From assembly GCA_020438865.1 (NCBI GenBank), contig JAGQTU010000005.1, positions 1 through 64,000 of the forward strand: 64,000 nt of DNA, written 5' to 3'. Position numbers and translations under genes: made by a program. The number at the start of each line of letters is the position of its first letter. Position 1 is the first letter of the stretch. The stretch comes from Mycobacterium sp. (GTDB taxonomy: Bacteria > Actinomycetota > Actinomycetes > Mycobacteriales > Mycobacteriaceae). Positions 1 to 9,147 of the stretch are shown here, one piece after another. The notes under the pieces were generated by a model. That model saw only the letters and a program-made list of their open reading frames with translations, was not told where the DNA came from and made no database searches.

Positions 1-579
1 ACCGACATCGAGGGTTACGCCCGCGGGCTGGGTCGCCGCCGTCCCGACATCGCGGTGACCATCCTGCGGCTGGCCAACATGATCGGGCCCGCCATGGACA
101 CCGCACTGTCCCGCTACCTGGCGGGGCCGCTGGTGCCCACGGTGCTCGGCCACGACGCGCGCCTGCAGCTGCTGCACGAGCAGGACGCCCTCGGCGCCCT
201 GGAACGCGCCACCATGGCGGGCCGGGCGGGCACCTTCAACATCGGCGGCAGCGGGATCATCATGATGTCGCAGGCCATCCGCCGCTCGGGCCGGGTGGCC
301 GTCCCGGTGCCCAAGCTCGGCGTGATGGCCCTCGAGTCGCTGCGCAAGGCGACCCGCAACGCCGAGCTCAGCCGCGACCAGCTCGACTACCTCAGCTACG
401 GGCGCGTCATGGACACCACCCGGATGCGGACCGAGTTGGGCTTCCAGCCGAAGTGGACCACGCTGGAGGCCTTCGACGACTATGTGCGCGGTCGGGGATT
501 GACGCCGATCATCGGGCCGGAATGGGTACGCTCTGTTGAGGGTCGCGCGGTCGCAGTGGCGCAGCGTTGGGGAAGCTGA
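1..579 (+). CDS. NAD-dependent epimerase/dehydratase family protein (5' truncated)
   Basis: The frame is open from the first base, so the N-terminus, with the expected Rossmann GxxGxxG motif, lies outside the window. The remaining 192 residues resemble the substrate-binding half of extended SDR sugar epimerases: an 'ILRLANMIGPAMD' segment, a 'FNIGGSG' segment as found where the NAD-bound core meets the lid, and a C-terminal helix region. By gene order it matches the galE2-like gene that precedes the acyltransferase and serB1 in mycobacteria. The substrate cannot be read from this fragment. It ends 31 bp before the next gene on the same strand, so co-transcription is likely. Confidence 0.82.
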   Translation, partial: TDIEGYARGLGRRRPDIAVTILRLANMIGPAMDTALSRYLAGPLVPTVLGHDARLQLLHEQDALGALERATMAGRAGTFNIGGSGIIMMSQAIRRSGRVAVPVPKLGVMALESLRKATRNAELSRDQLDYLSYGRVMDTTRMRTELGFQPKWTTLEAFDDYVRGRGLTPIIGPEWVRSVEGRAVAVAQRWGS

Positions 580-610
580 AGACATCTCGGTGGGGAAGAG
601 GGAAACTGAC

Positions 611-1678
611 GTGGCGGGCGATTCCAAGGCGAAAGTGATTCCGCTGCACTCGAATACGAGTCGGGCAGCGGCTGCGAGGCGTGCCTCGCAGCGCGCCGAA
701 GCGGCCCGCCGACATCCCTCGCTGCTCTCCGATCCCGGTGCCACCGCCTCGGCGGAGGAGATCGCCGCCGTCGTGCGCGAGATCGACCATCTGCGCGCCG
801 ACGCGACCGGCTCCGCCACCGCCGACGAAGCGCCCAACGAACTTGCGCAACGCATCGGTGCGGTCGCCGATTTCCTTCGGAAACGGTTGACCGGCGACTA
901 CAGCGTCGACGAATTCGGTTTCGATCCGCAGTTCAACAACGCCGTCGTGCTGCCGATGCTGCGGGTGTTCTTCGAGAACTGGTTCCGGGTCGAGGTCAGT
1001 GGGGTGGAGAACCTGCCCACCGAGGGCGCCGCCCTCGTCGTCGCCAACCACGCGGGCACGCTGCCGTTCGACGGGCTGATGCTCTCGGTCGCGGTGCACG
1101 ACCATCACCCCGCCAACCGCGATCTGCGGCTGCTGGCCGCCGACATGGTGTTCGACATGCCGTTCCTGGGTCCGATCGCCCGCAAGGCCGGACACACCAT
1201 GGCCAGCACCGTCGACGCGCACCGGCTGCTGGCCGGCGGCGAGCTGACCGCGGTGTTCCCCGAGGGATACAAGGGCCTCGGCAAGCACTTCCGCGACCGC
1301 TACAAGCTGCAGCGGTTCGGCCGTGGTGGGTTCGTCTCGGCGGCGCTGCGCACCAAGGCCCCGATCGTGCCGTGCTCGATCGTCGGGTCCGAGGAGATCT
1401 ATCCGATGGTGGCCGACGTCAAGCTGCTGGCCCGCGTGCTGGGCCTGCCGTACTTCCCGATCACGCCGCTGTTTCCGTTGGCGGGCCCGGTCGGGCTGGT
1501 GCCGCTGCCGTCCAAGTGGCACATCGCATTCGGCACACCCATCGAGACCGCCTCCTACGACGAGTCCGCGGCCGACGATCCGATGGTCACCTTCGACCTG
1601 ACCGATCAAGTGCGCGAGACAATCCAGCAGACGCTGTACCAGCTGCTGACGCAGCGCCGCAACACGTTTCTGGGCTGA
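611..1678 (+). CDS. Lysophospholipid/glycerolipid acyltransferase (PlsC superfamily, MGAT-like branch)
   Basis: A 355-residue acyltransferase expected to move an acyl chain from acyl-CoA to a glycerolipid acceptor at the membrane. The catalytic block appears as NHAGTLPFDG near residues 145-154 and the second block as FPEGYKG near 216-222. The H-to-D spacing is longer than the usual HX4D, as in the DGAT/MGAT-like branch. I chose GTG 611 because GAGGGA lies just upstream and the protein then starts VAGDSKAKV. The frame also opens at 536 inside the previous gene, but that segment looks non-coding. The acceptor is unknown; phospholipid or triacylglycerol synthesis is inferred from the family. Confidence 0.85.
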   Translation: MAGDSKAKVIPLHSNTSRAAAARRASQRAEAARRHPSLLSDPGATASAEEIAAVVREIDHLRADATGSATADEAPNELAQRIGAVADFLRKRLTGDYSVDEFGFDPQFNNAVVLPMLRVFFENWFRVEVSGVENLPTEGAALVVANHAGTLPFDGLMLSVAVHDHHPANRDLRLLAADMVFDMPFLGPIARKAGHTMASTVDAHRLLAGGELTAVFPEGYKGLGKHFRDRYKLQRFGRGGFVSAALRTKAPIVPCSIVGSEEIYPMVADVKLLARVLGLPYFPITPLFPLAGPVGLVPLPSKWHIAFGTPIETASYDESAADDPMVTFDLTDQVRETIQQTLYQLLTQRRNTFLG

Positions 1679-1681
1679 GTC

Positions 1682-2182
1682 CTAGCGCCGCATCGCGGCG
1701 GCGGCGATCGCGGCGACCTGTGCGTTGGTCTCCTCGTCGCCGTTGGCCTCACCGATCATGGTGACCACCGTGGTCATCACCGGGTCGCCGTTCTCGTCGG
1801 TCACCTCGCTGCGCAGTTCGCTGATGACCGTCCCGTGCGATTCGATCACCGAGTCCAGGTACGAGTCGAAGTACAGCTTGTCGCCGGCCACGATCGGGCG
1901 GTGATAGAGGATCTTCTGGTCGCGGTGGATGACTCGGGCCAGATTGATGCCGACGTCGAAATTGCGGAAGATCTCCAGCTGCACCTGACGGCCGGCGATC
2001 GCGATGAACGTGGGGGGCGCCACCACGTCGGAGTAGCCCGCGGCCTTGGCCGCCTCCTCGTCGAAGTGCAGCGGATCCTCGCTCTGGATCGCCTTGGCGA
2101 ACTCGCGGATCTTCTCCCGCCCGACCAGGTAGTAGTCCGGATAGCGGAAGTGCGTTCCGATGATCTCGCTGGCGATCGACAC
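1682..2182 (-). CDS. MaoC/HadA-like (3R)-hydroxyacyl dehydratase N-terminal domain protein
   Basis: A 166-residue hot-dog fold protein of the FAS1_DH_region/MaoC_dehydrat_N type. The segments '[16 protein letters not shown]', 'EDPLHFD' and 'APPTF' are characteristic of HadA and its paralogues, which pair with a HadB-type subunit in FAS-II dehydration. The length equals that of the mycobacterial Rv0504c-type HadA homologue. The catalytic Asp/His of the hydratase-2 motif normally sits in the partner subunit, so this one is probably a substrate-binding half; no partner is encoded nearby. Start GTG 2182 follows a TAGGCT -10 by 8 nt. The frame reads further upstream through a hairpin repeat, which I regard as non-coding. 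Confidence 0.8.
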   Translation of the reverse strand: MSIASEIIGTHFRYPDYYLVGREKIREFAKAIQSEDPLHFDEEAAKAAGYSDVVAPPTFIAIAGRQVQLEIFRNFDVGINLARVIHRDQKILYHRPIVAGDKLYFDSYLDSVIESHGTVISELRSEVTDENGDPVMTTVVTMIGEANGDEETNAQVAAIAAAAMRR

Positions 2183-2190
2183 GGTTTTCG

Positions 2191-2196
2191 AGCCTA
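2191..2196 (-). promoter_or_regulatory. -10 element TAGGCT for the HadA-like gene
   Basis: TAGGCT fits the mycobacterial TANNNT -10. The GTG at 2182 begins 8 nt downstream, so the transcript would carry at most one or two leader bases. Confidence 0.45.
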
Positions 2197-2232
2197 TCAG
2201 CGACCTTTCAGCGCCCGGCCGGCCGCCGTGCG

Positions 2233-2296
2233 CGCCGAGTGTGGGCCCTGTGCACGCGAAAACGCGATCTGGCGTGCATACGGCCCACAGTCGGCG
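2233..2296. repeat. Long imperfect inverted repeat (25-bp arms, 14-nt loop)
   Basis: Arms 2233-2257 and 2272-2296 are reverse complements with three mismatches; the loop is 2258-2271. The element fills the gap between the end of the serB1-like gene and the start of the HadA-like gene, both on the minus strand. As RNA it would form a strong hairpin directly after serB1. There is no T-tract, so it is either a processing or attenuation signal or a palindromic intergenic repeat. Confidence 0.75.
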
Positions 2297-2305
2297 AGGA
2301 AGCAC

Positions 2306-3262
2306 CTAGCGGTGCTCGTGCCGCCGGGACACGGCCGCCGCGAGGGCCCCGCCGACCGCCCCCAACGCCAGCGCCGACGGCACCCCGATGCGGGCGGCCT
2401 TGCGGGCGGTGCGGAAGTCGCGGATCTCCCAGCCCCGCTCGCGGGCCAGGACGCGCAGGTCGGCGTCCGGGTTGATGGCGACCGCGGTGCCGACCAGCGA
2501 CAGCATCGGCACGTCGTTGTAGCTGTCCGAGTACGCGGTGCAGCGCTTGAGGTTGAGCCCCTCGCGGATGGCCAGCGCCCGCACGGCGTGCGCCTTGCCG
2601 ACGCCGTGCAGGATGTCGCCGACCAGCCGCCCGGTGAACACCCCGTCGACGGACTCCGCGACGGTGCCCAGGGCGCCGGTGAACCCCAGCCGCCGGGCGA
2701 TCGTCTCGGCCAACTCGTAGGGGGTGGCCGTCACCAGCCACACCTGCTGGCCGGCGTCGAGGTGCATCTGGGCCAGCGCCCGGGTGCCGGACCAGATCTT
2801 GTCGGCGATGATCTCGTCGTAGATCTCCTCGCCGACGTCGATCAGCTCGGCGGTCGAGCGGCCCTCGATGAACGCCAGCGCCTTGCGCCGGCCCTCGGCC
2901 ACGTCCTCGCTGTTCTCCCGCCCGGTCAGCTGGAACTTGGCCTGCGCATAGATGAACTTCGCCATGTCGCCGTAGGTGAAGTACTTGCGGGCGGCCAGCC
3001 CCCGACCGAAGTGCACCAGCGACGAGCCCTGCACCAGCGTGTTGTCGACGTCGAAGAACGCCGCCGCGGTCAGGTCGGCGGGCGGCGGACCCGGGGCGGC
3101 CGCCGGCTCGACGTCGGGCTCGCGGCGGGCGGCGGCGCTGGCGTCGCGGGCCACCGCGCTGGCCTGCTGGGCCAGCAGATCCTCTACGGCCCGCTCGGCG
3201 CTGGCCTGCCCCGCCTCCAGCTCCGCCTGGTCCTGGTCGTACTCCCCGGAACCCATGGTCAT
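2306..3262 (-). CDS. serB1: HAD-IB family phosphatase (SerB1-type) with C-terminal membrane anchor
   Basis: A 318-residue HAD hydrolase. The nucleophile motif FFDVDNTL places D71/D73 at the active site, '[10 protein letters not shown]' is motif II and '[11 protein letters not shown]' is motif IV. The first ~65 residues are a charged, Ala-rich linker. The C-terminus carries Arg residues and a short hydrophobic helix ([19 protein letters not shown]), so membrane attachment is likely. Mycobacterial annotation calls this locus serB1, a putative phosphoserine phosphatase. HAD-IB members also act on other phosphomonoesters, so the substrate is uncertain. Start ATG 3262 (MTMGS) is used; ATG 3256 is also possible. 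It diverges from the glutaredoxin-like gene with 46 bp between them. Confidence 0.82.
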   Translation of the reverse strand: MTMGSGEYDQDQAELEAGQASAERAVEDLLAQQASAVARDASAAARREPDVEPAAAPGPPPADLTAAAFFDVDNTLVQGSSLVHFGRGLAARKYFTYGDMAKFIYAQAKFQLTGRENSEDVAEGRRKALAFIEGRSTAELIDVGEEIYDEIIADKIWSGTRALAQMHLDAGQQVWLVTATPYELAETIARRLGFTGALGTVAESVDGVFTGRLVGDILHGVGKAHAVRALAIREGLNLKRCTAYSDSYNDVPMLSLVGTAVAINPDADLRVLARERGWEIRDFRTARKAARIGVPSALALGAVGGALAAAVSRRHEHR

Positions 3263-3308
3263 CACCCTATCGGCCGACCCGGCGGCCGCAGGTGCGACAC
3301 TGTCGCGG

Positions 3309-3569
3309 GTGAGCCGAGCGCATGTCGAACTGCTGACCAGGGCCGGGTGCGGTATCTGCGAGCGCGTGCACGATCGGCTGGCGCAGCTGGCCGCCGAGTT
3401 GGATTTCGAGCTCACGAGCACCGACGTGGACGCCGCCGCGGCCGCGGGCGACTCCGCGCTGCGGGCCGAGTTCGGCGACCGGTTGCCGGTGGTCCTGCTC
3501 GACGGCCGGGAGCACAGCTACTGGGACGTCGACGAGCCCCGATTGCGTGCCGATTTGGCGGCCCGGTGA
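3309..3569 (+). CDS. Glutaredoxin-like protein (DUF836 type)
   Basis: An 86-residue thioredoxin-fold protein with C14-G-I-C17 at the start of the first helix ([13 protein letters not shown]) and a 'RLPVVLLDG' cis-Pro segment. These features match the small glutaredoxin-like family encoded just before hemA in mycobacteria. It probably reduces disulfides in the cytoplasm, but the electron donor is unknown. I start it at GTG 3309; the frame is open upstream but those codons lie inside the divergent serB1 gene. Confidence 0.78.
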   Translation: MSRAHVELLTRAGCGICERVHDRLAQLAAELDFELTSTDVDAAAAAGDSALRAEFGDRLPVVLLDGREHSYWDVDEPRLRADLAAR

Positions 3570-3611
3570 ACTCGCACACGAATTTGGTCAGCTGCCTGCG
3601 CGGGGATTACC

Positions 3612-3628
3612 GTGGAAGTAAGTTCCAC
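3612..3628. promoter_or_regulatory. Perfect inverted repeat GTGGAA-N5-TTCCAC upstream of hemA
   Basis: The 6-bp arms are exact and the spacer is GTAAG. It lies about 50 bp before hemA in the 107-bp gap after the glutaredoxin-like gene. Its size and symmetry suit a dimeric repressor operator; I cannot name the regulator. Confidence 0.4.
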
Positions 3629-3676
3629 TAACCGACACAATCGTGACAGCAAGGGAGCGGGCCAGGTGATCGTGCC

Positions 3677-5047
3677 GTGAGCGTCCTGCTGTTCGGGGTG
3701 TCGCATCGCAGCGCGCCGGTCTCGGTTCTCGAGCAACTGTCCACCGATGAATCCGATCAGGCCAAGATCGTCGATCAGGTGCTGCAGTCGCCGCTGGTGA
3801 CCGAGGCGATGGTGCTGGCGACCTGCAACCGGGTCGAGGTCTACGCGGTGGTCGACGCCTTCCACGGCGGCCTGTCGGTGATCGGCCAGGTGCTCGCCGA
3901 GCACTCCGGCATGTCGATGGGCGACCTGACCAAGTACGCCTACGTCCGCTACAGCGAGGCCGCCGTCGAGCATCTGTTCGCCGTCGCCTCCGGCCTGGAC
4001 AGTGCGGTGATCGGCGAGCAGCAGGTGCTCGGCCAGGTCCGCCGCGCCTACGCCTCGGCCGAGGCCAACCAGACCGTCGGGCGGGTGCTGCACGACCTGG
4101 CCCAGCGCGCGCTGTCGGTGGGCAAGCGGGTGCACTCCGAGACCGCGATCGACGCGGCCGGCGCCTCGGTGGTCTCGGTGGCGCTCGGCATCGCCGGCGC
4201 CCGGCTGGACACCGGGCTGGCCGGGCGGACCGCCGCCGTGATCGGCGCCGGCTCGATGGGCGGGCTGTCGGTGGCGCATCTGGTGCGGGCCGGGGTCAGC
4301 CACATCCACGTCGTCAACCGCTCGCTGCCGCGCGCGCAGCGGCTGGCGGCCAGCATCCGCGAGCAGGGTGTCGGCGCGGAGGCAGTGGAGCTCGACCGGC
4401 TGGCCACCGCGATGGCCGACGCCGACGTGGTGATCAGCTGTACCGGCGCGGTGCGCCCGGTGGTGTCGCTGGCCGACGTGCACCATGCGCTGGCCACCTC
4501 GCAGCGCGACGAGACCGCCCAGCCGCTGGTGCTCTGTGACCTGGGCATGCCGCGTGACATCGACCCCGCCGTGGCCGGGCTGCCGGGTGTGTCGGTGGTC
4601 GACATGGAGCGGGTGCAGCGGGAACCGTCGGCGCGCGCCGCGGCCACCGACGCCGAGGCCGCCCGCCAGATCGTCGCGGCCGAGGTTGCTGAGTATCTGT
4701 CCGTGCAGCGGATGGCGGAGGTCACGCCCACCGTCACCGCCCTGCGGCAGCGCGCCGCCGACGTCGTCGAGGCCGAGTTGCTGCGGCTGGAGAACCGGTT
4801 GCCCGGCCTGGACGACGGCCAGCGCGTCGAGGTGGCGCGCACCGTGCGCCGGGTGGTCGACAAGCTGCTGCACGCGCCGACGGTGCGGGTCAAGCAGCTG
4901 GCCAGCGCGCCCGGTGGCGACACCTACGCCGAGGCGCTGCGTGAACTGTTCGAACTCGACCCGCAGGCCGTCGACGCCGTCGCCGCAGGCGAATTGCCTT
5001 TGGCGGCAGCGGAATTCGACCCGAGCCGGCGCGACGGCTCCGAGTAA
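3677..5047 (+). CDS. hemA: Glutamyl-tRNA reductase
   Basis: The 456-residue enzyme reduces glutamyl-tRNA(Glu) with NADPH to glutamate-1-semialdehyde, the first committed step of C5 tetrapyrrole synthesis. The N-terminal catalytic domain has the nucleophile in ATC50NRVEVY. The NADPH domain shows GAGSMGG near residue 192, and the C-terminal dimerisation helices follow ('[13 protein letters not shown]'). Start GTG 3677 gives [15 protein letters not shown], the conserved N-terminus; the other nearby GTG runs into a stop. hemC follows 5 bp after the stop, so this is the first gene of the haem operon. Its product feeds HemL, encoded separately at 25.4 kb. Confidence 0.96.
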   Translation: MSVLLFGVSHRSAPVSVLEQLSTDESDQAKIVDQVLQSPLVTEAMVLATCNRVEVYAVVDAFHGGLSVIGQVLAEHSGMSMGDLTKYAYVRYSEAAVEHLFAVASGLDSAVIGEQQVLGQVRRAYASAEANQTVGRVLHDLAQRALSVGKRVHSETAIDAAGASVVSVALGIAGARLDTGLAGRTAAVIGAGSMGGLSVAHLVRAGVSHIHVVNRSLPRAQRLAASIREQGVGAEAVELDRLATAMADADVVISCTGAVRPVVSLADVHHALATSQRDETAQPLVLCDLGMPRDIDPAVAGLPGVSVVDMERVQREPSARAAATDAEAARQIVAAEVAEYLSVQRMAEVTPTVTALRQRAADVVEAELLRLENRLPGLDDGQRVEVARTVRRVVDKLLHAPTVRVKQLASAPGGDTYAEALRELFELDPQAVDAVAAGELPLAAAEFDPSRRDGSE

Positions 5048-5052
5048 CCCGC

Positions 5053-6021
5053 TTGACTGACAGCGGCGACGCGGTGATCCGGATCGGCACCCGGGGTAGC
5101 CTGCTGGCGACCACCCAGGCCGGCACCATCAGGGATCAGCTCATCGAGCGCGGGCACCGCGCCGAACTGGTGATCATCAGCACCGCGGGCGACCGTTCTG
5201 ACCAGCCGGTCGCCGAGATCGGGGTCGGGGTCTTCACCGCCGCCCTGCGCGAGGCGATCCACGAGAACCGAGTCGACATGGCCGTGCACTCGTACAAGGA
5301 TTTGCCGACCGCGCCGGACGCCCGCTTCGTCATCGCCGCGGTACCCCGCCGCGAGGACGCCCGCGACGCGCTGGTGGCCCGCGACGGCCTGGTGCTGGGG
5401 GAGTTGCCGGCCGGATCGGTGATCGGCACATCGTCCGTGCGCAGGGCCGCGCAGCTTAGAGCACTGGGTCTCGGTTTGGAAATCCGCCCCCTAAGAGGCA
5501 ACCTAGATACCAGGTTGAACAGGGTAAGCAGCGGTGTTCTCGACGCCATCGTGGTGGCCCGGGCGGGTCTGGCCCGCATCGGTCGCCTCGGCGATGTCAC
5601 CGAGACGCTGGAGCCGGTGCAGATGTTGCCAGCGCCGGCTCAGGGTGCGCTTGCGGTGGAGTGCCGCGCGGGCGACACCGGGCTTGCGGCGCTACTGGCG
5701 GAGTTGGACGATCCCGACACCCGCGCCGCGGTCACCGCCGAGCGAACCCTGCTGGCCGAACTGGAGGCGGGTTGTTCCGCACCGGTGGGCGCGATCGCCG
5801 AGGTGGTCGAGTCCATCGATGAGGACGGCAACGTCTTCGACGAGCTGTCGCTGCGCGCATGCGTGGCGGCGGCAGACGGATCCGACGTGATCCGTGCGTC
5901 CGGCGTAGGCACGCCCGGCCGCTCCGCAGAGCTGGGGCTCGCGGTGGCCGCGGAGTTGTTCGAGCTGGGCGCGCGCGAGGTCATGTCGCACAGGGCTCCG
6001 CCGACGACCGAGGCGGAGTAG
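5053..6021 (+). CDS. hemC: Porphobilinogen deaminase (hydroxymethylbilane synthase)
   Basis: It joins four porphobilinogens into hydroxymethylbilane. The 322-residue sequence shows [10 protein letters not shown] at the N-terminus, 'HSYKDLPT', 'RAAQLRALG', '[11 protein letters not shown]' and the dipyrromethane cofactor site LEAGC241SAP. TTG 5053, 5 bp after hemA, gives [15 protein letters not shown] 5074 would give VIRIGTRGS, closer to the usual start, and cannot be excluded because neither has a clear Shine-Dalgarno. The next gene follows by 7 bp. Confidence 0.95.
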   Translation: MTDSGDAVIRIGTRGSLLATTQAGTIRDQLIERGHRAELVIISTAGDRSDQPVAEIGVGVFTAALREAIHENRVDMAVHSYKDLPTAPDARFVIAAVPRREDARDALVARDGLVLGELPAGSVIGTSSVRRAAQLRALGLGLEIRPLRGNLDTRLNRVSSGVLDAIVVARAGLARIGRLGDVTETLEPVQMLPAPAQGALAVECRAGDTGLAALLAELDDPDTRAAVTAERTLLAELEAGCSAPVGAIAEVVESIDEDGNVFDELSLRACVAAADGSDVIRASGVGTPGRSAELGLAVAAELFELGAREVMSHRAPPTTEAE

Positions 6022-6028
6022 AGCGGGA

Positions 6029-7711
6029 GTGAAGATGACTGGGCACGGAAGCGGACGGGGCCGCAAGGCCAAGCCGGGACGCATCACGTTCGTCGGTTCG
6101 GGTCCTGGTGACCCGGGCCTGCTCACGACACGCGCCCGCACCGTCCTCGCGAACGCCGCGCTGGTGTTCACCGACCCCGACGTGCCGCAGGCCGTGCTGA
6201 CCGTCGTCGGCGCCGACCTGCCCCCGACCGCCGGGCCCGCCCGGGCCGACGCCCCCCGACCGCGGGCCGAGGCCGACGGCGCGGTGGCCGACGAGATCGC
6301 CCCGCCGGTGGTCTCGGTCGGAGCCGACATCCGGCCCGCCCTCGGCGACCCGGCCGAGGTGGCCAAGACCCTGCTGGCCGAGGCCAAGGCCGGTTTCGAC
6401 GTGGTGCGCCTGGTGGCCGGTGACCCGCTGTCGGTGGACTCGGTCATCACCGAGGTCAACGCGGTCGCGCGCAGCCACATGGAGTTCGAGATCGTCCCCG
6501 GCCTGCCCGGCACCAGCGCCGTGCCGTCCTACGCCGGTCTGCCGCTGGGCTCCGCGCACACCGTCGCCGACGTGCGCGGCGAGGTGGACTGGGCCGCCCT
6601 GGCCGCCGCGCCCGGCCCGCTGATCCTCACCGCGACCGCCTCGCACCTGCCCGATGCGGCCCGCATCCTCATCGAGTACGGCCTGGCCGAGAACACCCAG
6701 TGCGTGGTGACCGCCAACGGCACCACCTGTGCGCAGCGCTCGGTCGAGACCACGCTGACCGGCCTGACCGACCGCGCCGCCCTGGCCGGCGGCAACGACC
6801 CGGCCGGCCCGCTGACCGGCACGCTGGTGGTCACCATCGGCAAGACCGTCGCCCACCGGGCCAAGCTGAACTGGTGGGAGAGCCGCGCCCTGTACGGCTG
6901 GACCGTGCTGGTGCCGCGGACCAAGGATCAGGCCGGCGAGATGAGTGACCGCCTGGTCGGTCACGGCGCCCTGCCGGTCGAGGTGCCCACCATCGCCGTC
7001 GAGCCGCCCCGCAGCCCGGCCCAGATGGAAAGGGCCGTCAAGGGTTTGGTCGACGGCCGCTACCAGTGGGTGGTGTTCACCTCCACCAACGCGGTGCGCG
7101 CGGTGTGGGAGAAGTTCGGCGAGTTCGGCCTGGACGCCCGCGCGTTCTCCGGGGTGAAGATCGCCTGCGTCGGTGAGGCGACCGCCGACCGGGTGCGCGC
7201 CTTCGGCGTCAGCCCGGAGCTGGTGCCCTCCGGTGAGCAGTCCTCGTTGGGTCTGCTCGACGAGTTCCCGGAGTACGACAGCATTTTCGACCCGGTCAAC
7301 CGGGTGCTGCTGCCGCGGGCCGACATCGCCACCGAGACGCTGGCCGAGGGCCTGCGTGACCGCGGCTGGGAGATCGAGGACGTCACCGCCTACCGCACCG
7401 TGCGCGCGGCACCGCCGCCGGCCGAGACCCGCGAGATGATCAAGACCGGCGGGTTCGACGCCGTCTGCTTCACCTCCAGCTCGACGGTGCGCAACCTGGT
7501 CGGCATCGCGGGTAAGCCGCACGCCCGCACGATCGTCGCGTGCATCGGGCCCAAGACCGCCGAGACCGCGGCGGAATTCGGCCTGCGGGTCGACGTGCAG
7601 CCCGAGACCGCCGCGGTCGGTCCGCTGGTCGACGCGCTGGCCGAGCATGCCGCCCGGCTGCGTGCCGAGGGCGCGCTGCCCCCGCCGCGCAAGAAGAGCC
7701 GGCGCCGCTAA
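6029..7711 (+). CDS. hemD: Bifunctional uroporphyrinogen-III C-methyltransferase / uroporphyrinogen-III synthase
   Basis: A 560-residue fusion. The N-terminal ~270 residues are a SUMT/CysG-type methylase (VGSGPGDPGLLT near 16-27, 'VRLVAGDP', 'PGLPGTSAVPSYAGLPLG'). The C-terminal half is uroporphyrinogen-III synthase ('GWTVLVPRTKDQAGEMSDRL', 'VFTSTNAVRAVWEKF', 'CFTSSSTVRNLVG'), which closes hydroxymethylbilane to uroporphyrinogen III. The fusion is the normal form in mycobacteria. A low-complexity insert of Ala/Pro/Asp (about 65-100) interrupts the methylase domain. Start GTG 6029 has GAGCGGGAG overlapping upstream; ATG 6035 is an alternative. hemB follows after 14 bp. Confidence 0.94.
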   Translation: MKMTGHGSGRGRKAKPGRITFVGSGPGDPGLLTTRARTVLANAALVFTDPDVPQAVLTVVGADLPPTAGPARADAPRPRAEADGAVADEIAPPVVSVGADIRPALGDPAEVAKTLLAEAKAGFDVVRLVAGDPLSVDSVITEVNAVARSHMEFEIVPGLPGTSAVPSYAGLPLGSAHTVADVRGEVDWAALAAAPGPLILTATASHLPDAARILIEYGLAENTQCVVTANGTTCAQRSVETTLTGLTDRAALAGGNDPAGPLTGTLVVTIGKTVAHRAKLNWWESRALYGWTVLVPRTKDQAGEMSDRLVGHGALPVEVPTIAVEPPRSPAQMERAVKGLVDGRYQWVVFTSTNAVRAVWEKFGEFGLDARAFSGVKIACVGEATADRVRAFGVSPELVPSGEQSSLGLLDEFPEYDSIFDPVNRVLLPRADIATETLAEGLRDRGWEIEDVTAYRTVRAAPPPAETREMIKTGGFDAVCFTSSSTVRNLVGIAGKPHARTIVACIGPKTAETAAEFGLRVDVQPETAAVGPLVDALAEHAARLRAEGALPPPRKKSRRR

Positions 7712-7725
7712 CGCGGAATGCAGCC

Positions 7726-8709
7726 ATGCCCGGTTTCCCCTCGCATCGTCCGCGCCGGCTGAGGTCGACCCCGGCGCTGCGTCGGCTGGTGGCCCAGACA
7801 TCCTTGGAGCCAAGGCATCTCGTGCTGCCGATGTTCGTCGCCGACGGCATCGCCGAGCCCCGCCCGATCTCCTCGATGCCCGGCATGGTGCAACACACCC
7901 GGGATTCACTGCGGCAGGCCGCCGTTGCAGCCGTCGAGGCCGGTGTCGGCGGGCTGATGCTCTTCGGGGTGCCCCGCGACGAGGACAAGGACGCCGTCGG
8001 CTCGTGCGGACTGGACCCGGACGGGATCCTCAACGTCGCCCTGCGCGATCTCGCCAAGGACCTCGGTGACGCCACCGTGCTGATGGCCGACACCTGCCTC
8101 GACGAGTTCACCGACCACGGGCACTGCGGGGTGCTGGACGCCCGTGGCCGCGTGGATAACGACGCCACCAACGCCCAGTACGTGAAACTGGCTGTGGCGC
8201 AGGCGGAGTCGGGTGCGCACGTGGTCGGTCCCAGCGGCATGATGGACGGCCAGGTGGCCGCCATCCGGGACGGCCTCGACGCCGCGGGGTTCACCGATGT
8301 GGTGATCCTGGCCTACGCGGCGAAATTCGCCTCGGCGTTCTACGGCCCGTTCCGCGAGGCGGTGGCCTCCAGCCTGCAGGGCGACCGGCGCACCTATCAG
8401 CAGGACAGCGCCAACGCGCGGGAAGCGTTGCGCGAGATCGAACTCGACATCGACGAGGGTGCCGACATCGTGATGGTCAAGCCGGCGATGGGCTACCTGG
8501 ACATCGTGCGCGCGGCCGCCGACATCTCGCCGGTCCCGGTGGCCGCCTACCAGGTGTCGGGGGAGTACGCGATGATCAGCGCCGCCGCGGCCAACGGGTG
8601 GATTGACGCCCGGGCGGCCGCGCTGGAGTCCCTGACCTCCATCCGGCGTGCCGGGGCCGACATCGTGCTGACGTACTGGGCGGCCGACGTGGCGGGCTGG
8701 CTGGCGTGA
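7726..8709 (+). CDS. hemB: Delta-aminolevulinic acid dehydratase (porphobilinogen synthase)
   Basis: It condenses two 5-aminolevulinates to porphobilinogen. The 327-residue protein has 'RPRRLRSTPALRRLV', 'MADTCLDEFTDHGHCG', YAAK200FASAFYGPFR and MVK252PAMGYLDI; the two lysines are the Schiff-base residues of the family. The zinc-site region keeps only part of the CxCxxxxxxxC pattern, so Mg-type catalysis is likely, as in related actinobacteria. ATG 7726 gives MPGFPSHRPRRL and is the only sensible start after hemD. Its TGA overlaps the GTG of the next gene. Confidence 0.95.
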   Translation: MPGFPSHRPRRLRSTPALRRLVAQTSLEPRHLVLPMFVADGIAEPRPISSMPGMVQHTRDSLRQAAVAAVEAGVGGLMLFGVPRDEDKDAVGSCGLDPDGILNVALRDLAKDLGDATVLMADTCLDEFTDHGHCGVLDARGRVDNDATNAQYVKLAVAQAESGAHVVGPSGMMDGQVAAIRDGLDAAGFTDVVILAYAAKFASAFYGPFREAVASSLQGDRRTYQQDSANAREALREIELDIDEGADIVMVKPAMGYLDIVRAAADISPVPVAAYQVSGEYAMISAAAANGWIDARAAALESLTSIRRAGADIVLTYWAADVAGWLA

Positions 8710-9128
8710 ACCAGGAACCGCCGGCGACGACACCCGCGCGCCCGGAAGACGTCACGACCGGCTTCTGGCTGTGGCTGATCTCCCTGCCACTGCTGCTGAC
8801 CGGCTACCTGGTGGACGCGTTCACCGCCGCCCCGAAGCACACCTCGATGCTGGTGCACGCCATCACCGCGATGTTCGCGCTGATGTTGGGGGCGCTGGTG
8901 CTGACCTTCCTGCTGCTGATGCGCTCGGGGTACCGCTGGGCCCGAACGCTGCTATCCGGCGGTGGGATCTCGACGGTCATCTACACCTTGGCCAGCCTGT
9001 TCACCGTCTCGCGGCCGCCGGTGGCGGCCATCGTGTTCGCGATCACCGGCATCGTGGGCTCGGTGTTGATCGGCGGCGGGATGTACCTGCTGCACCGCCA
9101 GGACGGCCACGGGTTCTTCACCCGATGA
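8706..9128 (+). CDS. Small membrane protein downstream of hemB
   Basis: A 140-residue protein starting at a GTG that overlaps the hemB stop (GTGA), so it is translationally coupled. It has four hydrophobic segments: 'FWLWLISLPLLLTGYLVDAF', 'AITAMFALMLGALVLTFLLL', 'TVIYTLASLFTV' and 'AAIVFAITGIVGSVLIGG'. The Pro/Thr-rich N-terminus should be cytoplasmic. No catalytic motif is visible. Its position suggests a role accessory to haem metabolism, but that is only context. Confidence 0.7.
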   Translation: MNQEPPATTPARPEDVTTGFWLWLISLPLLLTGYLVDAFTAAPKHTSMLVHAITAMFALMLGALVLTFLLLMRSGYRWARTLLSGGGISTVIYTLASLFTVSRPPVAAIVFAITGIVGSVLIGGGMYLLHRQDGHGFFTR

Positions 9129-9147
9129 CCGCTAGGCTGGCCCGACC

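Noticed and set aside
1835-3631. 598-codon open frame on the plus strand
   Set aside because: It is antisense to the HadA-like and serB1 genes, is Arg/Gly/Val/Gln-rich, and has no family motif; a shadow caused by high GC.
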